Positions 45,002 to 51,921 of a DNA stretch of 64,000 nt are shown one piece after another. The stretch's first letter is position 1. Each line of letters begins with the position of its first letter. Origin of the DNA: Burkholderiaceae bacterium (GTDB taxonomy: Bacteria > Pseudomonadota > Gammaproteobacteria > Burkholderiales > Burkholderiaceae_C); NCBI GenBank assembly GCA_023150375.1, contig JAKLLA010000011.1, positions 1-64,000 of the forward strand, in the 5' to 3' direction. The translations under genes were made by a program, and so were the position numbers. The notes beneath the pieces were generated by a model, which ran no database searches, was not told where the DNA came from, and saw nothing but the letters and a program-made list of their open reading frames with translations.

Positions 45002-45925
45002 ATGGGCATGGACGATCGCGACGGCAAGATCTGGATGGATGGCAGGATGGTGGACTGGCGCGATGCCAAGATCCACGTGCTGACCCACACGCTGCACTAC
45101 GGCTGCGGTGCCTTCGAGGGCGTGCGCGCCTACAACACCGTGAACGGCACGGCGATCTTCCGCCTGCGCGAGCACACCGAGCGGCTGTTCAACTCGGCCA
45201 AGATCCTGCGCATGAAGATCCCCTTCTCGCTCGAGGAGGTGATGCAGGCCCAGCTCGACGTGGTCCGCGAGAACCGCCTCGAGAGCTGCTACCTGCGCCC
45301 GCTGGTGTGGATCGGCTCCGAGAAGCTCGGCGTCAGCCCCCGCGGCAACACCATCCACGCCATGATCGCGGCCTGGGCCTGGGGGGCCTATCTGGGCGAG
45401 GAAGGCCTCAAGCGCGGCATCCGCGTCAAGACCTCCAGCTACACCCGCCACCACGTCAACATCACGATGACGCAGGCCAAGGCGGTGAGCAACTACACCA
45501 ACTCGATCCTGGCCAACATGGAGGCCACCGACGAGGGCTACGACGAGGCGCTGCTGCTGGATTCGGCCGGCTTCGTCTCCGAGGGCGCCGGCGAGAACCT
45601 GTTCATCGTCAAGAACGGCGTGATCTACACGCCCGACCTGTCGGCCGGTGCGCTCAACGGCATCACCCGCAACACGATCTTCCACATCGCCCGCGACCTG
45701 GGCCTGGAGATCGTGCAGAAGCGCATCACCCGCGACGAGGTCTACATCTGCGACGAGGCCTTCTTCACCGGCACCGCCGCCGAAGTGACGCCGATCCGCG
45801 AGCTCGACCGCATCGAGCTGGGTGCGGGCTCGCGCGGGCCGGTCACCGAGAAGATCCAGAGCGCCTTCTTCGACATCGTCAACGGGCGCAATCCCAAGTA
45901 CGCCGAGTGGCTGAGCCCGGTCTGA
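45002..45925 (+). CDS. ilvE: Branched-chain amino acid aminotransferase
   Basis: Transaminates 2-oxoacids to valine, leucine and isoleucine with pyridoxal phosphate. The 307 residues match class IV aminotransferases. The PLP Lys is Lys160 in ITMTQAKAVSNYTNSILA (equivalent to Lys159 of E. coli IlvE). Other blocks are DAKIHVLTHTLHYGCGAFEGVRAY, SCYLRPLVWIGSEKLGVSP and FFTGTAAEVTPIREL. A TACAAT -10-like element lies about 30 bases before the ATG. The NDUFS6-like zinc-finger and heptosyltransferase genes follow, an order frequent in Burkholderiales. Confidence 0.95.
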   Translation: MGMDDRDGKIWMDGRMVDWRDAKIHVLTHTLHYGCGAFEGVRAYNTVNGTAIFRLREHTERLFNSAKILRMKIPFSLEEVMQAQLDVVRENRLESCYLRPLVWIGSEKLGVSPRGNTIHAMIAAWAWGAYLGEEGLKRGIRVKTSSYTRHHVNITMTQAKAVSNYTNSILANMEATDEGYDEALLLDSAGFVSEGAGENLFIVKNGVIYTPDLSAGALNGITRNTIFHIARDLGLEIVQKRITRDEVYICDEAFFTGTAAEVTPIRELDRIELGAGSRGPVTEKIQSAFFDIVNGRNPKYAEWLSPV

Positions 45926-45967
45926 CCGGGTCGGCCCCGTACGCGCCTATCCTGAACGGAACGCAGC

Positions 45968-46174
45968 ATGAGTGACAACAAGGCAGTGGTGGAAGTGCTC
46001 GCCAAGGACCTGCAGGGTCCCGGTGTCGTGTTCTGCCCGAACCCGAAGCAGGCCCTCTGGGCGAACCATCCGCGCGTCTACATCGACGTGGCCGGCCACG
46101 GCGAGGGCAAGTGCCCGTACTGTGGCACCGTCTACCGGCTCAAGGCCGGCGAGAAGGTGGGCGCGCACCACTGA
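45968..46174 (+). CDS. CHCC-type zinc-finger protein (NDUFS6-like)
   Basis: A 68-residue protein with the zf-CHCC pattern: Cys23, His44, Cys49 and Cys52 (VVFCPNP, DVAGHGEGKCPYCG). It resembles the C-terminal domain of the mitochondrial complex I subunit NDUFS6. The bacterial function is not established; it may bind zinc and assist an iron-sulfur or respiratory complex. It starts 43 bases after the ilvE stop. The heptosyltransferase gene begins 4 bases after its stop, so they are cotranscribed. Confidence 0.87.
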   Translation: MSDNKAVVEVLAKDLQGPGVVFCPNPKQALWANHPRVYIDVAGHGEGKCPYCGTVYRLKAGEKVGAHH

Positions 46175-46177
46175 ACG

Positions 46178-47215
46178 ATGTTCCGCTCCCTGATCATCGC
46201 CCCCTCGTCGCTGCGTGAGGCGGTGATGTCCCAGCCGCTGCTGGCCACCCTGGCGCGGCGCGGCGAGGTGCTGGCCGTGGCGGCGTCGCCGACCGTGGCA
46301 CCGGTGTACCGGGCGATGGGTCGCACCGTCGCCCAGGTCTACGAGCTGGCGCTGCGCGAAGGCCGCATCGAATGGTCGGCGCGCCGTGCCATCGGTGCGG
46401 GCTGGCGGCGCCGCTACGACGTGGCCTACGTGCTGTCGGACGACTTCGTCGACACGCTGCTGCCCTGGCTGGCCGGGGTGCCGCGCCGTGTCGGTCACGA
46501 CGGTGCGCAGCGCTGGCTGCTCAACGAACGCATCGCTGACGCCGCCGGGGAGGCGTCGTCCCCGGCGCGCTTCTTGGCCCTCGCGGCCCAGGCCGACCTG
46601 CCGCGTCTGCCGCCGCGGCTGCAGGTGTCGGCCGAGCGTGTGAGTGCCGCCTGCGCGGAGCAGGCGCTGCAGCCCGGACGCTACTGGGTGCTGGCGCCGG
46701 GCAGCGACTCGGCGGCCCGGCCGGGCTGGCCGGCTTCGCAGTTCGCTTCCCTGTGCCGGCTGCTGCACGAGCGCAGCGGCTGGCCGGTGGTGCTGCTGGG
46801 CGGCGACCGCGAGGCGGCGCTGGCACAGCACGTGGCCACGCAGGCTGTCGGGGTGGACGGACGGGTGCTGGCCGGCGTGGCGGGTCTGGACCGGTCGCTG
46901 GCCCTGCTGGCGGGGGCCGCCGGGGCCGTGAGCAACGACAACGGCTGGCTGCACCTGGCTGCCGCGCTGGGTGTGGCGCAGGTCGGCCTGGGTGATCCGC
47001 AGCGCTGGCCCGACGGCTCTTTGAACCTGCACACCTGCCTGCTGCCCGGCGCGGCAGCCGTCGACGGTGAGGTCCGGGTGCCGACGCCGTCCCAGGTGCA
47101 CGAGGCCCTGCTGGCGCAGTGTCGTGCGGCGGCCGAAGGCCATGGCCCGACCGGGCTGCGTGCCGTGCCCCCCGGCGAAGGGGGGGGCGCCGAACCCGAG
47201 CGCGTGCGCGCCTGA
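46178..47215 (+). CDS. waaF: Heptosyltransferase family (WaaF-like, GT9)
   Basis: A glycosyltransferase of 345 residues that would add heptose to the LPS inner core. The GT9 fold is visible in two halves: LIIAPSSLREAVMSQPLLATLARRGEVLAVAASPT at the N-terminus and YWVLAPGSDSAARPGWPASQFASLCRLL (ADP-heptose site), followed by VAGLDRSLALLAGAAGAVSNDNGWLHLAAALGVAQVGLGD. It is shorter and more diverged than typical WaaF, and PGSDSAAR replaces the usual PGAxYGPAKRWP, so exact donor and acceptor are uncertain. It overlaps the zinc-finger gene region at a 4-base distance and precedes purU. Confidence 0.8.
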   Translation: MFRSLIIAPSSLREAVMSQPLLATLARRGEVLAVAASPTVAPVYRAMGRTVAQVYELALREGRIEWSARRAIGAGWRRRYDVAYVLSDDFVDTLLPWLAGVPRRVGHDGAQRWLLNERIADAAGEASSPARFLALAAQADLPRLPPRLQVSAERVSAACAEQALQPGRYWVLAPGSDSAARPGWPASQFASLCRLLHERSGWPVVLLGGDREAALAQHVATQAVGVDGRVLAGVAGLDRSLALLAGAAGAVSNDNGWLHLAAALGVAQVGLGDPQRWPDGSLNLHTCLLPGAAAVDGEVRVPTPSQVHEALLAQCRAAAEGHGPTGLRAVPPGEGGGAEPERVRA

Positions 47216-47252
47216 ATGCCGGGCCGAGGGGCCCCCGTAGAATCCGGGCACC

Positions 47253-48170
47253 ATGTCCGTTTCCACTTCCGACCCCGCGGCGAGTGCCGCCGAGTTCGTC
47301 CTCACGCTGTCCTGCCCCGATGCCAAGGGCATCGTGCACGCGGTATCCGGCCTGCTCTACCAGGCCGGCTGCAACATCCTCGATTCGCAGCAGTACGGCG
47401 ATGTGCGCAGCGAGGACGCCACCGGGCTGTTCTTCATGCGGGTGCACTTCGAAGCGCCCGCGCACCTGGCCGATGCCGCCGTGCTGACCAACCTGTTCGG
47501 CCATGTGCGCGAACAGTTCGGCATGCGGGTGCGATTCCATCATTTGGCGCGGCGCCCCCGGCTGCTGCTGATGGTCAGCAAGCACGGCCACTGCCTGAAC
47601 GACCTGCTGTTTCGCTGGAAGAGCGGCCAGCTGGAGGTGGACATTCCGGCCATCGTGTCGAACCACCCCGATTTCGCCGAACTGGCCGCCAGCTACGGCA
47701 TCGCCTTCCACCACCTGCCGTTGCACCGCGACAGCACCGGCAGCAGCCTGGAGGCCAAGCGGGCCCAGGAGCGCCAGGTCGAGGCGATCTGCGAGCGCGA
47801 GGGGGTCGACCTGGTGGTGCTGGCGCGCTACATGCAGATCCTCAGCCCCGAGTTCTGCGAGTTCCTGGCGGGTCGGGCGATCAACATCCACCACAGCTTC
47901 CTGCCGAGCTTCAAGGGCGCCAAGCCCTACTATCAGGCGCACGAGCGGGGCGTGAAGCTGATCGGCGCGACCGCGCACTACGTGACCGCCGACCTGGACG
48001 AGGGGCCGATCATCGAGCAGGACGTCGAGCGCGTCGACCACACGCTCTCGCCGGAGGACTTCACCGCAGTGGGCCGCGACGTCGAATGCGTCGTGCTGGC
48101 CCGTGCGGTGCGCTGGCATGTCGAGCACCGGGTGCTGCTCAACGGCCGCAAGACCGTGGTGTTCCGCTGA
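47253..48170 (+). CDS. purU: Formyltetrahydrofolate deformylase
   Basis: Hydrolyses 10-formyl-tetrahydrofolate to formate and tetrahydrofolate, balancing one-carbon units. The 305 residues have an N-terminal ACT domain (FVLTLSCPDAKGIVHAVSGLLYQAGCNILDSQQYGD) and a formyltransferase-type catalytic domain with IVSNHPDF, LARYMQILSPEFCEF, INIHHSFLPSFKGAKPYYQA (His) and ATAHYVTADLDEGPIIEQD (Asp). Length and order are as in E. coli PurU. The start codon follows shortly after a typical short leader. The NTF2-like gene overlaps its stop by one base (TGATG). Confidence 0.95.
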   Translation: MSVSTSDPAASAAEFVLTLSCPDAKGIVHAVSGLLYQAGCNILDSQQYGDVRSEDATGLFFMRVHFEAPAHLADAAVLTNLFGHVREQFGMRVRFHHLARRPRLLLMVSKHGHCLNDLLFRWKSGQLEVDIPAIVSNHPDFAELAASYGIAFHHLPLHRDSTGSSLEAKRAQERQVEAICEREGVDLVVLARYMQILSPEFCEFLAGRAINIHHSFLPSFKGAKPYYQAHERGVKLIGATAHYVTADLDEGPIIEQDVERVDHTLSPEDFTAVGRDVECVVLARAVRWHVEHRVLLNGRKTVVFR

Positions 48171-48619
48171 TGGCCCATCCCCGCCCGCTGCAGGCCCTGC
48201 TGCTCGCCACTCCGGACGAGACCGAGGCCCAGTTCTACGAGGCGATGCAGACCGCCGATGTCGAGCGCATGATGGCCCTGTGGGCCGACGACGACGAGGT
48301 GGCCTGCGTGCACCCGCAGGGGCCGCGCCTGCTGGGCGCCCACGCGATCCGGGCCGGCTTCGACGAGATGTTCGGCCGTGGCGGCGTCGACCTGCGTGCC
48401 GTGCAGGTGCGGCGCAGCGTCATCGGGCACTGCGCGGTGCACCAGGTGCTCGAGCAGGTGCGCGTGGCCACGCCCGAGGGGCCGCAGACCGGCCATCTGA
48501 TCGCCACCAATGTCTACGTGAAGACGCCGCAGGGCTGGCGCATGCTGCTGCATCACGCCAGCCCGGGCGGTGCGCGCGAGTCGCATGAGCTCGGCGACGC
48601 CCCTTCCACCCTGCACTGA
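48170..48619 (+). CDS. NTF2/SnoaL-like protein
   Basis: A 149-residue protein with an NTF2-like fold: helix FYEAMQTADVERMMALWADDDEVACVHPQGPRLLGAHAIRAGF, then alternating strands with HLIATNVYVKTPQGWRMLLHHAS. Proteins of this shape (SnoaL/DUF4440 group) are often small ligand-binding proteins or isomerases; no catalytic Asp/His pair is secure. The start lies in the TGATG overlap with purU, so they are translated together. Its last 35 bases overlap the start of the YheT-like hydrolase gene in another frame. Confidence 0.8.
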   Translation: MAHPRPLQALLLATPDETEAQFYEAMQTADVERMMALWADDDEVACVHPQGPRLLGAHAIRAGFDEMFGRGGVDLRAVQVRRSVIGHCAVHQVLEQVRVATPEGPQTGHLIATNVYVKTPQGWRMLLHHASPGGARESHELGDAPSTLH

Positions 48620-49640
48620 CACGGCGGCAGCGCCTGGCCTGGGGAGCGCACCCCGCTGGCTGCCCGGCGGGCAGGTGCAGACGGTCTGGCCGGCGCTGTT
48701 CTCGCGCCGCCACCGGGGGCCGGCGCCGCGCTACCGGCGCGAGCGCTGGACCACCCCCGACGGCGACTTCGTCGACGCCGACTGGCTCGGCGACGGGGCG
48801 CCGGCGGCGGACGGCGGCCCTGCAAGGCCGCTGCTGCTGCTCCTGCACGGGCTGGAGGGCTCGTCGCGCAGCCACTACGCGCTGGCCTTTGCCGACCAGG
48901 CCCGGCGCCTGGGCTGGGCCTTCGTCGTGCCGCACTTCCGCGGCTGTTCGGGGGAGCTCAACCGGGCGCCGCGGGCCTACCATTCGGGCGATTTCGAGGA
49001 GGTCGACTGGATGCTGCGCCAGGTGGGCGCCGCGCACCGGGGGCCGATCCTGGCCGTGGGCGTGTCGCTGGGCGGCAATGCACTGCTGCGCTGGGCGCAG
49101 GAGGCGGGCAGCGAGGCCTCGACCCGCCGGGTCTGCGCGGTCACCGCGGTCTGTGCGCCGCTGGACCTCGCGGCGGCCGGCCGGCGCATCGGCGAGGGGC
49201 TGAACCGCTGGCTCTACACCCCGATGTTCCTGCGCACGATGAAGGCCAAGGCGAGGGCCAAGCTGCGGCAGTACCCGGGGCTGTTCGACCTGCAGCGCCT
49301 GCAGGCGGCGGCCAGCCTGGAGGCCTTCGACGATGTCTTCACCGCTCCGCTGCACGGCTTTGCCGGCGTGGCCGACTACTGGCAGCGCGCCTCGGCCGCA
49401 CCGCACCTGGAGCGTCTGCGGCTGCCCAGCCTGCTGCTCAATCCGCGCAACGATCCCTTCGTGCCGGCGCACAGCCTGCCGCGCCGGGCGGGGCGCTTCG
49501 TGACGCTCTGGCAGCCCGAGCACGGCGGGCATGTGGGTTTCGCCCAGGGGCGCTTCCCGGGCCAGGTGACCGGCATGCCCGAGGCGGTGACTGCCTGGCT
49601 GGCCGGACATCTCCCCATCGCCACCCGGGTTGCCGGCTGA
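48585..49640 (+). CDS. YheT-like alpha/beta hydrolase
   Basis: A hydrolase of 351 residues of the YheT/embryogenesis-associated EMB8 group. It begins PRWLPGGQVQTVWPALFSRR, then carries the nucleophile elbow GVSLGGN, LLLLLHGLEGSSRSHYALAF (oxyanion), Asp in LNPRNDPFV and His in HGGHVGF, making a complete catalytic triad. The natural substrate is unknown. ATG 48585 overlaps the upstream NTF2-like gene by 35 bases; GTG 48570 is an alternative start. The hypothetical gene follows 15 bases after its stop. Confidence 0.88.
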   Translation: MSSATPLPPCTDTAAAPGLGSAPRWLPGGQVQTVWPALFSRRHRGPAPRYRRERWTTPDGDFVDADWLGDGAPAADGGPARPLLLLLHGLEGSSRSHYALAFADQARRLGWAFVVPHFRGCSGELNRAPRAYHSGDFEEVDWMLRQVGAAHRGPILAVGVSLGGNALLRWAQEAGSEASTRRVCAVTAVCAPLDLAAAGRRIGEGLNRWLYTPMFLRTMKAKARAKLRQYPGLFDLQRLQAAASLEAFDDVFTAPLHGFAGVADYWQRASAAPHLERLRLPSLLLNPRNDPFVPAHSLPRRAGRFVTLWQPEHGGHVGFAQGRFPGQVTGMPEAVTAWLAGHLPIATRVAG

Positions 49641-49654
49641 GGCAAGATCTCGCC

Positions 49655-50194
49655 ATGGATGCGATCGTCGAGGCGGCGCTGCGCAAGTGGCCGAACGTAC
49701 CGGCCTGCCGCGGCTGGCTGGGGCTGGATGCCCGGGGTCACTGGTACCTGCGCGACGCGCAGGTGCAGTCTGCCGGCCCGTTCCCCGCGGCGCGGGGCAG
49801 CCGCATCGAGCATGAGAAGCTGCTTGCCTTCATCGGCCGCAACTACGAAGCCGACGGCGAGGGCGCCTGGTTCTTCCAGAATGGCCCGCAGCGGGTCTAT
49901 GTCGAACTGGAGGCCGCACCCTGGGTGCTCGGGGTGCAACGGCTCGACGAGGCCCGCTTCGGGCTGCAGACCCACACCGGGCTGGACTTCGGCGCGCCGC
50001 GGCAGCTCCTGCTGGACGAGCAGGGCCGCCTCTTCCTGGCCGGCGCGGGCGGACTCGGCCTGCTGCGCTCGCAGGACATGGCCGTGGCCGCCGATGCAAT
50101 CGAGCAGGGCGTCTGGCCGACGCTGCAGGAGGTCCGTTTCGAGGAGCTGCCGGAGCGCTTCGGCTTCCGGCTGCGGCCTTCGCAGGCCTGCTGA
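49655..50194 (+). CDS. Conserved hypothetical protein
   Basis: A 179-residue soluble protein with no signal or membrane segment. It begins MDAIVEAALRKWPNVPACRGWLGLDARGHWYLRDA and shows paired strand motifs (HEKLLAFIGRNYEADGEGAWFFQNGPQRVYVELEAAPWVLG). The pattern is that of a small unnamed family in Burkholderiales whose members often sit beside cytochrome or hydrolase genes. Good coding bias and a short 15-base gap after the hydrolase support it as real and cotranscribed. The function is not recognised. Confidence 0.8.
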   Translation: MDAIVEAALRKWPNVPACRGWLGLDARGHWYLRDAQVQSAGPFPAARGSRIEHEKLLAFIGRNYEADGEGAWFFQNGPQRVYVELEAAPWVLGVQRLDEARFGLQTHTGLDFGAPRQLLLDEQGRLFLAGAGGLGLLRSQDMAVAADAIEQGVWPTLQEVRFEELPERFGFRLRPSQAC

Positions 50195-50241
50195 GCCTGG
50201 CCCGTCGGCGGCCCAGGCCGTCACGGGTGCCAGAAAGCATA

Positions 50242-50262
50242 CAGCCGGCACGGGGCCGGCTG
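50242..50262. terminator. Bidirectional hairpin between convergent genes
   Basis: CAGCCGGC (50242-50249) and GCCGGCTG (50255-50262) form an 8-bp stem with a five-base loop between the stop of the hypothetical gene and that of the cytochrome gene. A perfect CGATCCCGGGATCG palindrome lies at 50284-50297. There is no U-tract on either strand. Confidence 0.45.
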
Positions 50263-50309
50263 CGGGCGATCCGTCATGGGCCACGATCCCGGGATCGCGG
50301 CCGCGAGGC

Positions 50310-50822
50310 TCACTGGGAGGCGGCCGCCTCGGGCGCCTTCGGCTCCGCGAACTTGGCACCACCGGCGTTGGCCATGTAGACCACGGCACGGCCGATCTCG
50401 TAGTCGCTGAAGTCGCCGCCACCCTGGGCACCCATGTTGCCCTTGCCCTTCAGGGCCGAGTTCAGCAGGCTCTCGAAGCCCGCGCCGATGCGCGGTCCCC
50501 AGGCGCCGGCGTCGCCGAACTTCGGCGCACCGACCAGGCCGGCGGCGTGGCAGGCGGCGCACTGGGCCTTGTAGACCTCTTCGCCGGTCTTGACCGGGCC
50601 ACCTTCGAGCTTGATCGTCACCTTGCCCACGGGCTGGATGCGCGCCGCGATCGCTTCGACCTCGGCGGCATCGGCACGGGCGCCGCTGCTCGGGCCCTTG
50701 CCCAGCAGCAGGGCGGCGACCACCGCCAGCGCCGTGGCACCGGCACAGATGAGAAAGATCTGCGAGGTCGACAGGCCGACGGGCCCGCCGCGAGAATCGG
50801 ACGAGTGTTGAGCTTCGCTCAT
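50310..50822 (-). CDS. Cytochrome c5-like membrane-anchored protein
   Basis: A 170-residue cytochrome c. The N-terminus is cytoplasmic, followed by one membrane helix (IFLICAGATALAVVAALLLG) that probably stays as an anchor, then a periplasmic domain with heme motif CAACH in EEVYKAQCAACHAAGLVGAPKFGDAGAWGPRI. The pattern of a short domain and the DYEIGRAVVYMANAGGAKF end is typical of c5/c-555 electron carriers of betaproteobacteria. ATG 50822 was chosen as the codon nearest the helix with a charged leader; an upstream open run was rejected. It probably donates electrons to a terminal oxidase or reductase. Confidence 0.88.
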   Translation of the reverse strand: MSEAQHSSDSRGGPVGLSTSQIFLICAGATALAVVAALLLGKGPSSGARADAAEVEAIAARIQPVGKVTIKLEGGPVKTGEEVYKAQCAACHAAGLVGAPKFGDAGAWGPRIGAGFESLLNSALKGKGNMGAQGGGDFSDYEIGRAVVYMANAGGAKFAEPKAPEAAASQ

Positions 50823-50950
50823 GGGTTCCTCTGGCTGGGGGCGAGGCGCGTGCAAGTTGCGCAAAACCCGCGGATTATAGGCTGCAGGGTCTTTGCACCG
50901 GTGTTGTTCGCGCGCAGCGCCGGCGAGCCTGCTAGAATCTCGTTTTCTGC

Positions 50951-51026
50951 GCGCCCGTAGCTCAGTGGATAGAGTATTGGCCTCCGAAGCCAAGGGTCGC
51001 TGGTTCGATCCCAGCCGGGCGCGCCA
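50951..51026 (+). tRNA. tRNA-Arg (CCG)
   Basis: A 76-base cloverleaf with acceptor GCGCCCG/CGGGCGC (50951-50957 with 51016-51022), discriminator G and an encoded CCA end. The D-arm lies around AGCTCAGTGGATAGAG. The anticodon stem TTGGC/GCCAA encloses the loop CTCCGAA, whose anticodon CCG (50984-50986) reads CGG. The T-arm contains GGTTCGATCC. Confidence 0.97.
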
Positions 51027-51243
51027 CCCGTCGTGAACCCCCGCAGATCCCGTCGTTTTCAGCCGGGTCAGGCCAGCGTCTGGAAAGTCTGCGGATCCAG
51101 CCCGGGTTCGGTTCCAGCCAGGCTCGCCCGTCGACGTCGCCGTCCACGGGCGTTTTTTCTGCGCGCTTCGGGTCGACGAGCCCGCGGATTCGACCCCCGC
51201 GCCGCACAGGCCGGCTCCCGCAGCGTCTTTGCTGCCGTGCCTG
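51027..51243. other. Intergenic region downstream of tRNA-Arg
   Basis: About 220 bases after the tRNA 3' end. I see no direct repeat of the tRNA tail, no integrase and no gene-like frame; a T-run and a weak GC hairpin around 51130-51170 (CCGTCGACG/CGTCCACGG) may serve as a terminator for the tRNA. The stretch then leads to the CRP-like site and the promoter of the BON-LysM gene. Confidence 0.5.
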
Positions 51244-51259
51244 TGTGACGTAAGTCACA
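51244..51259. promoter_or_regulatory. CRP/Vfr-type binding site
   Basis: TGTGACGTAAGTCACA is a perfect match to the CRP consensus TGTGA-N6-TCACA. It lies 80-95 bases before the start of the BON-LysM gene, a position that could activate its promoter. The palindrome is exact over all paired positions. Confidence 0.65.
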
Positions 51260-51338
51260 TGCTTGCGCCGCTCATCCGGTCCGGCTAGCCTCCTGCGACG
51301 TGCCGCACCGGCACGCATGTTCCGAGGAGAGTGTGACC

Positions 51339-51851
51339 ATGGGATTGTTCAGCTTCATCAAGGATGCGGGCGAAAAGCTGTTCGGCTCGGCCAAGCCGGA
51401 GGAGGCCGCCCAGCAGGCGCAGGCCGCACCCGACGATGCAGCCCTCCAGGCCCGGGCCGCCGAGGCGAACCGCATCGCCGGCGAGGCGATCGAGAAGTAC
51501 ATCGTGGCCCAGGGCCTGCAGGTGCAGGACCTGAAGGTGGCCTTCGACGGCGCCTCCTGCGAGGCCACCGTGAGCGGCACCGCGGCCGACCAGGCCACCC
51601 GTGAGAAGACCTTGCTGTGCGCCGGCAACGTCCAGGGTGTCAAGGGCGTGAACGACGCGATGACCGTACCGGTGCCGGCCGACGCCTCGCGCTGGCACGA
51701 CGTGGTGCGCGGCGACACCCTGTCGGCGATCGCCAGGACCTACTACGGCAACGCCAACCTCTACCCGAAGATCTTCGAGGCGAACCGGCCGATGCTCGGC
51801 CATCCGGACAAGATCTATCCGGGCCAGAAGCTGCGCATTCCGCCGGTCTGA
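51339..51851 (+). CDS. BON-LysM protein (Kbp/YgaU-like)
   Basis: A cytoplasmic 170-residue protein with an N-terminal amphipathic segment (MGLFSFIKDAGEKLFG), a BON domain (about 50-110) and a C-terminal LysM domain starting at WHDVVRGDTLSAIARTYYGNANLYPKIFEANR. This is the organisation of E. coli Kbp (YgaU), a potassium-binding protein linked to osmotic and stationary-phase response. There is no signal peptide, as in Kbp. GAGGAGA precedes the ATG. A CRP-like site upstream suggests cAMP or similar control. It is transcribed towards PhoX (70 bases to the next start). Confidence 0.88.
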   Translation: MGLFSFIKDAGEKLFGSAKPEEAAQQAQAAPDDAALQARAAEANRIAGEAIEKYIVAQGLQVQDLKVAFDGASCEATVSGTAADQATREKTLLCAGNVQGVKGVNDAMTVPVPADASRWHDVVRGDTLSAIARTYYGNANLYPKIFEANRPMLGHPDKIYPGQKLRIPPV

Positions 51852-51921
51852 CGGAATCGCCCGGCGGGTCCGGGTGCTGCCGCGGTGGCAAGATCGGCAG
51901 GTCGACCCACAGCTGCCTGCG

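Noticed and set aside
50951-51243. tRNA-Arg as an integration site for a mobile element
   Set aside because: No integrase gene and no repeat of the tRNA 3' end were found on either side within the window.
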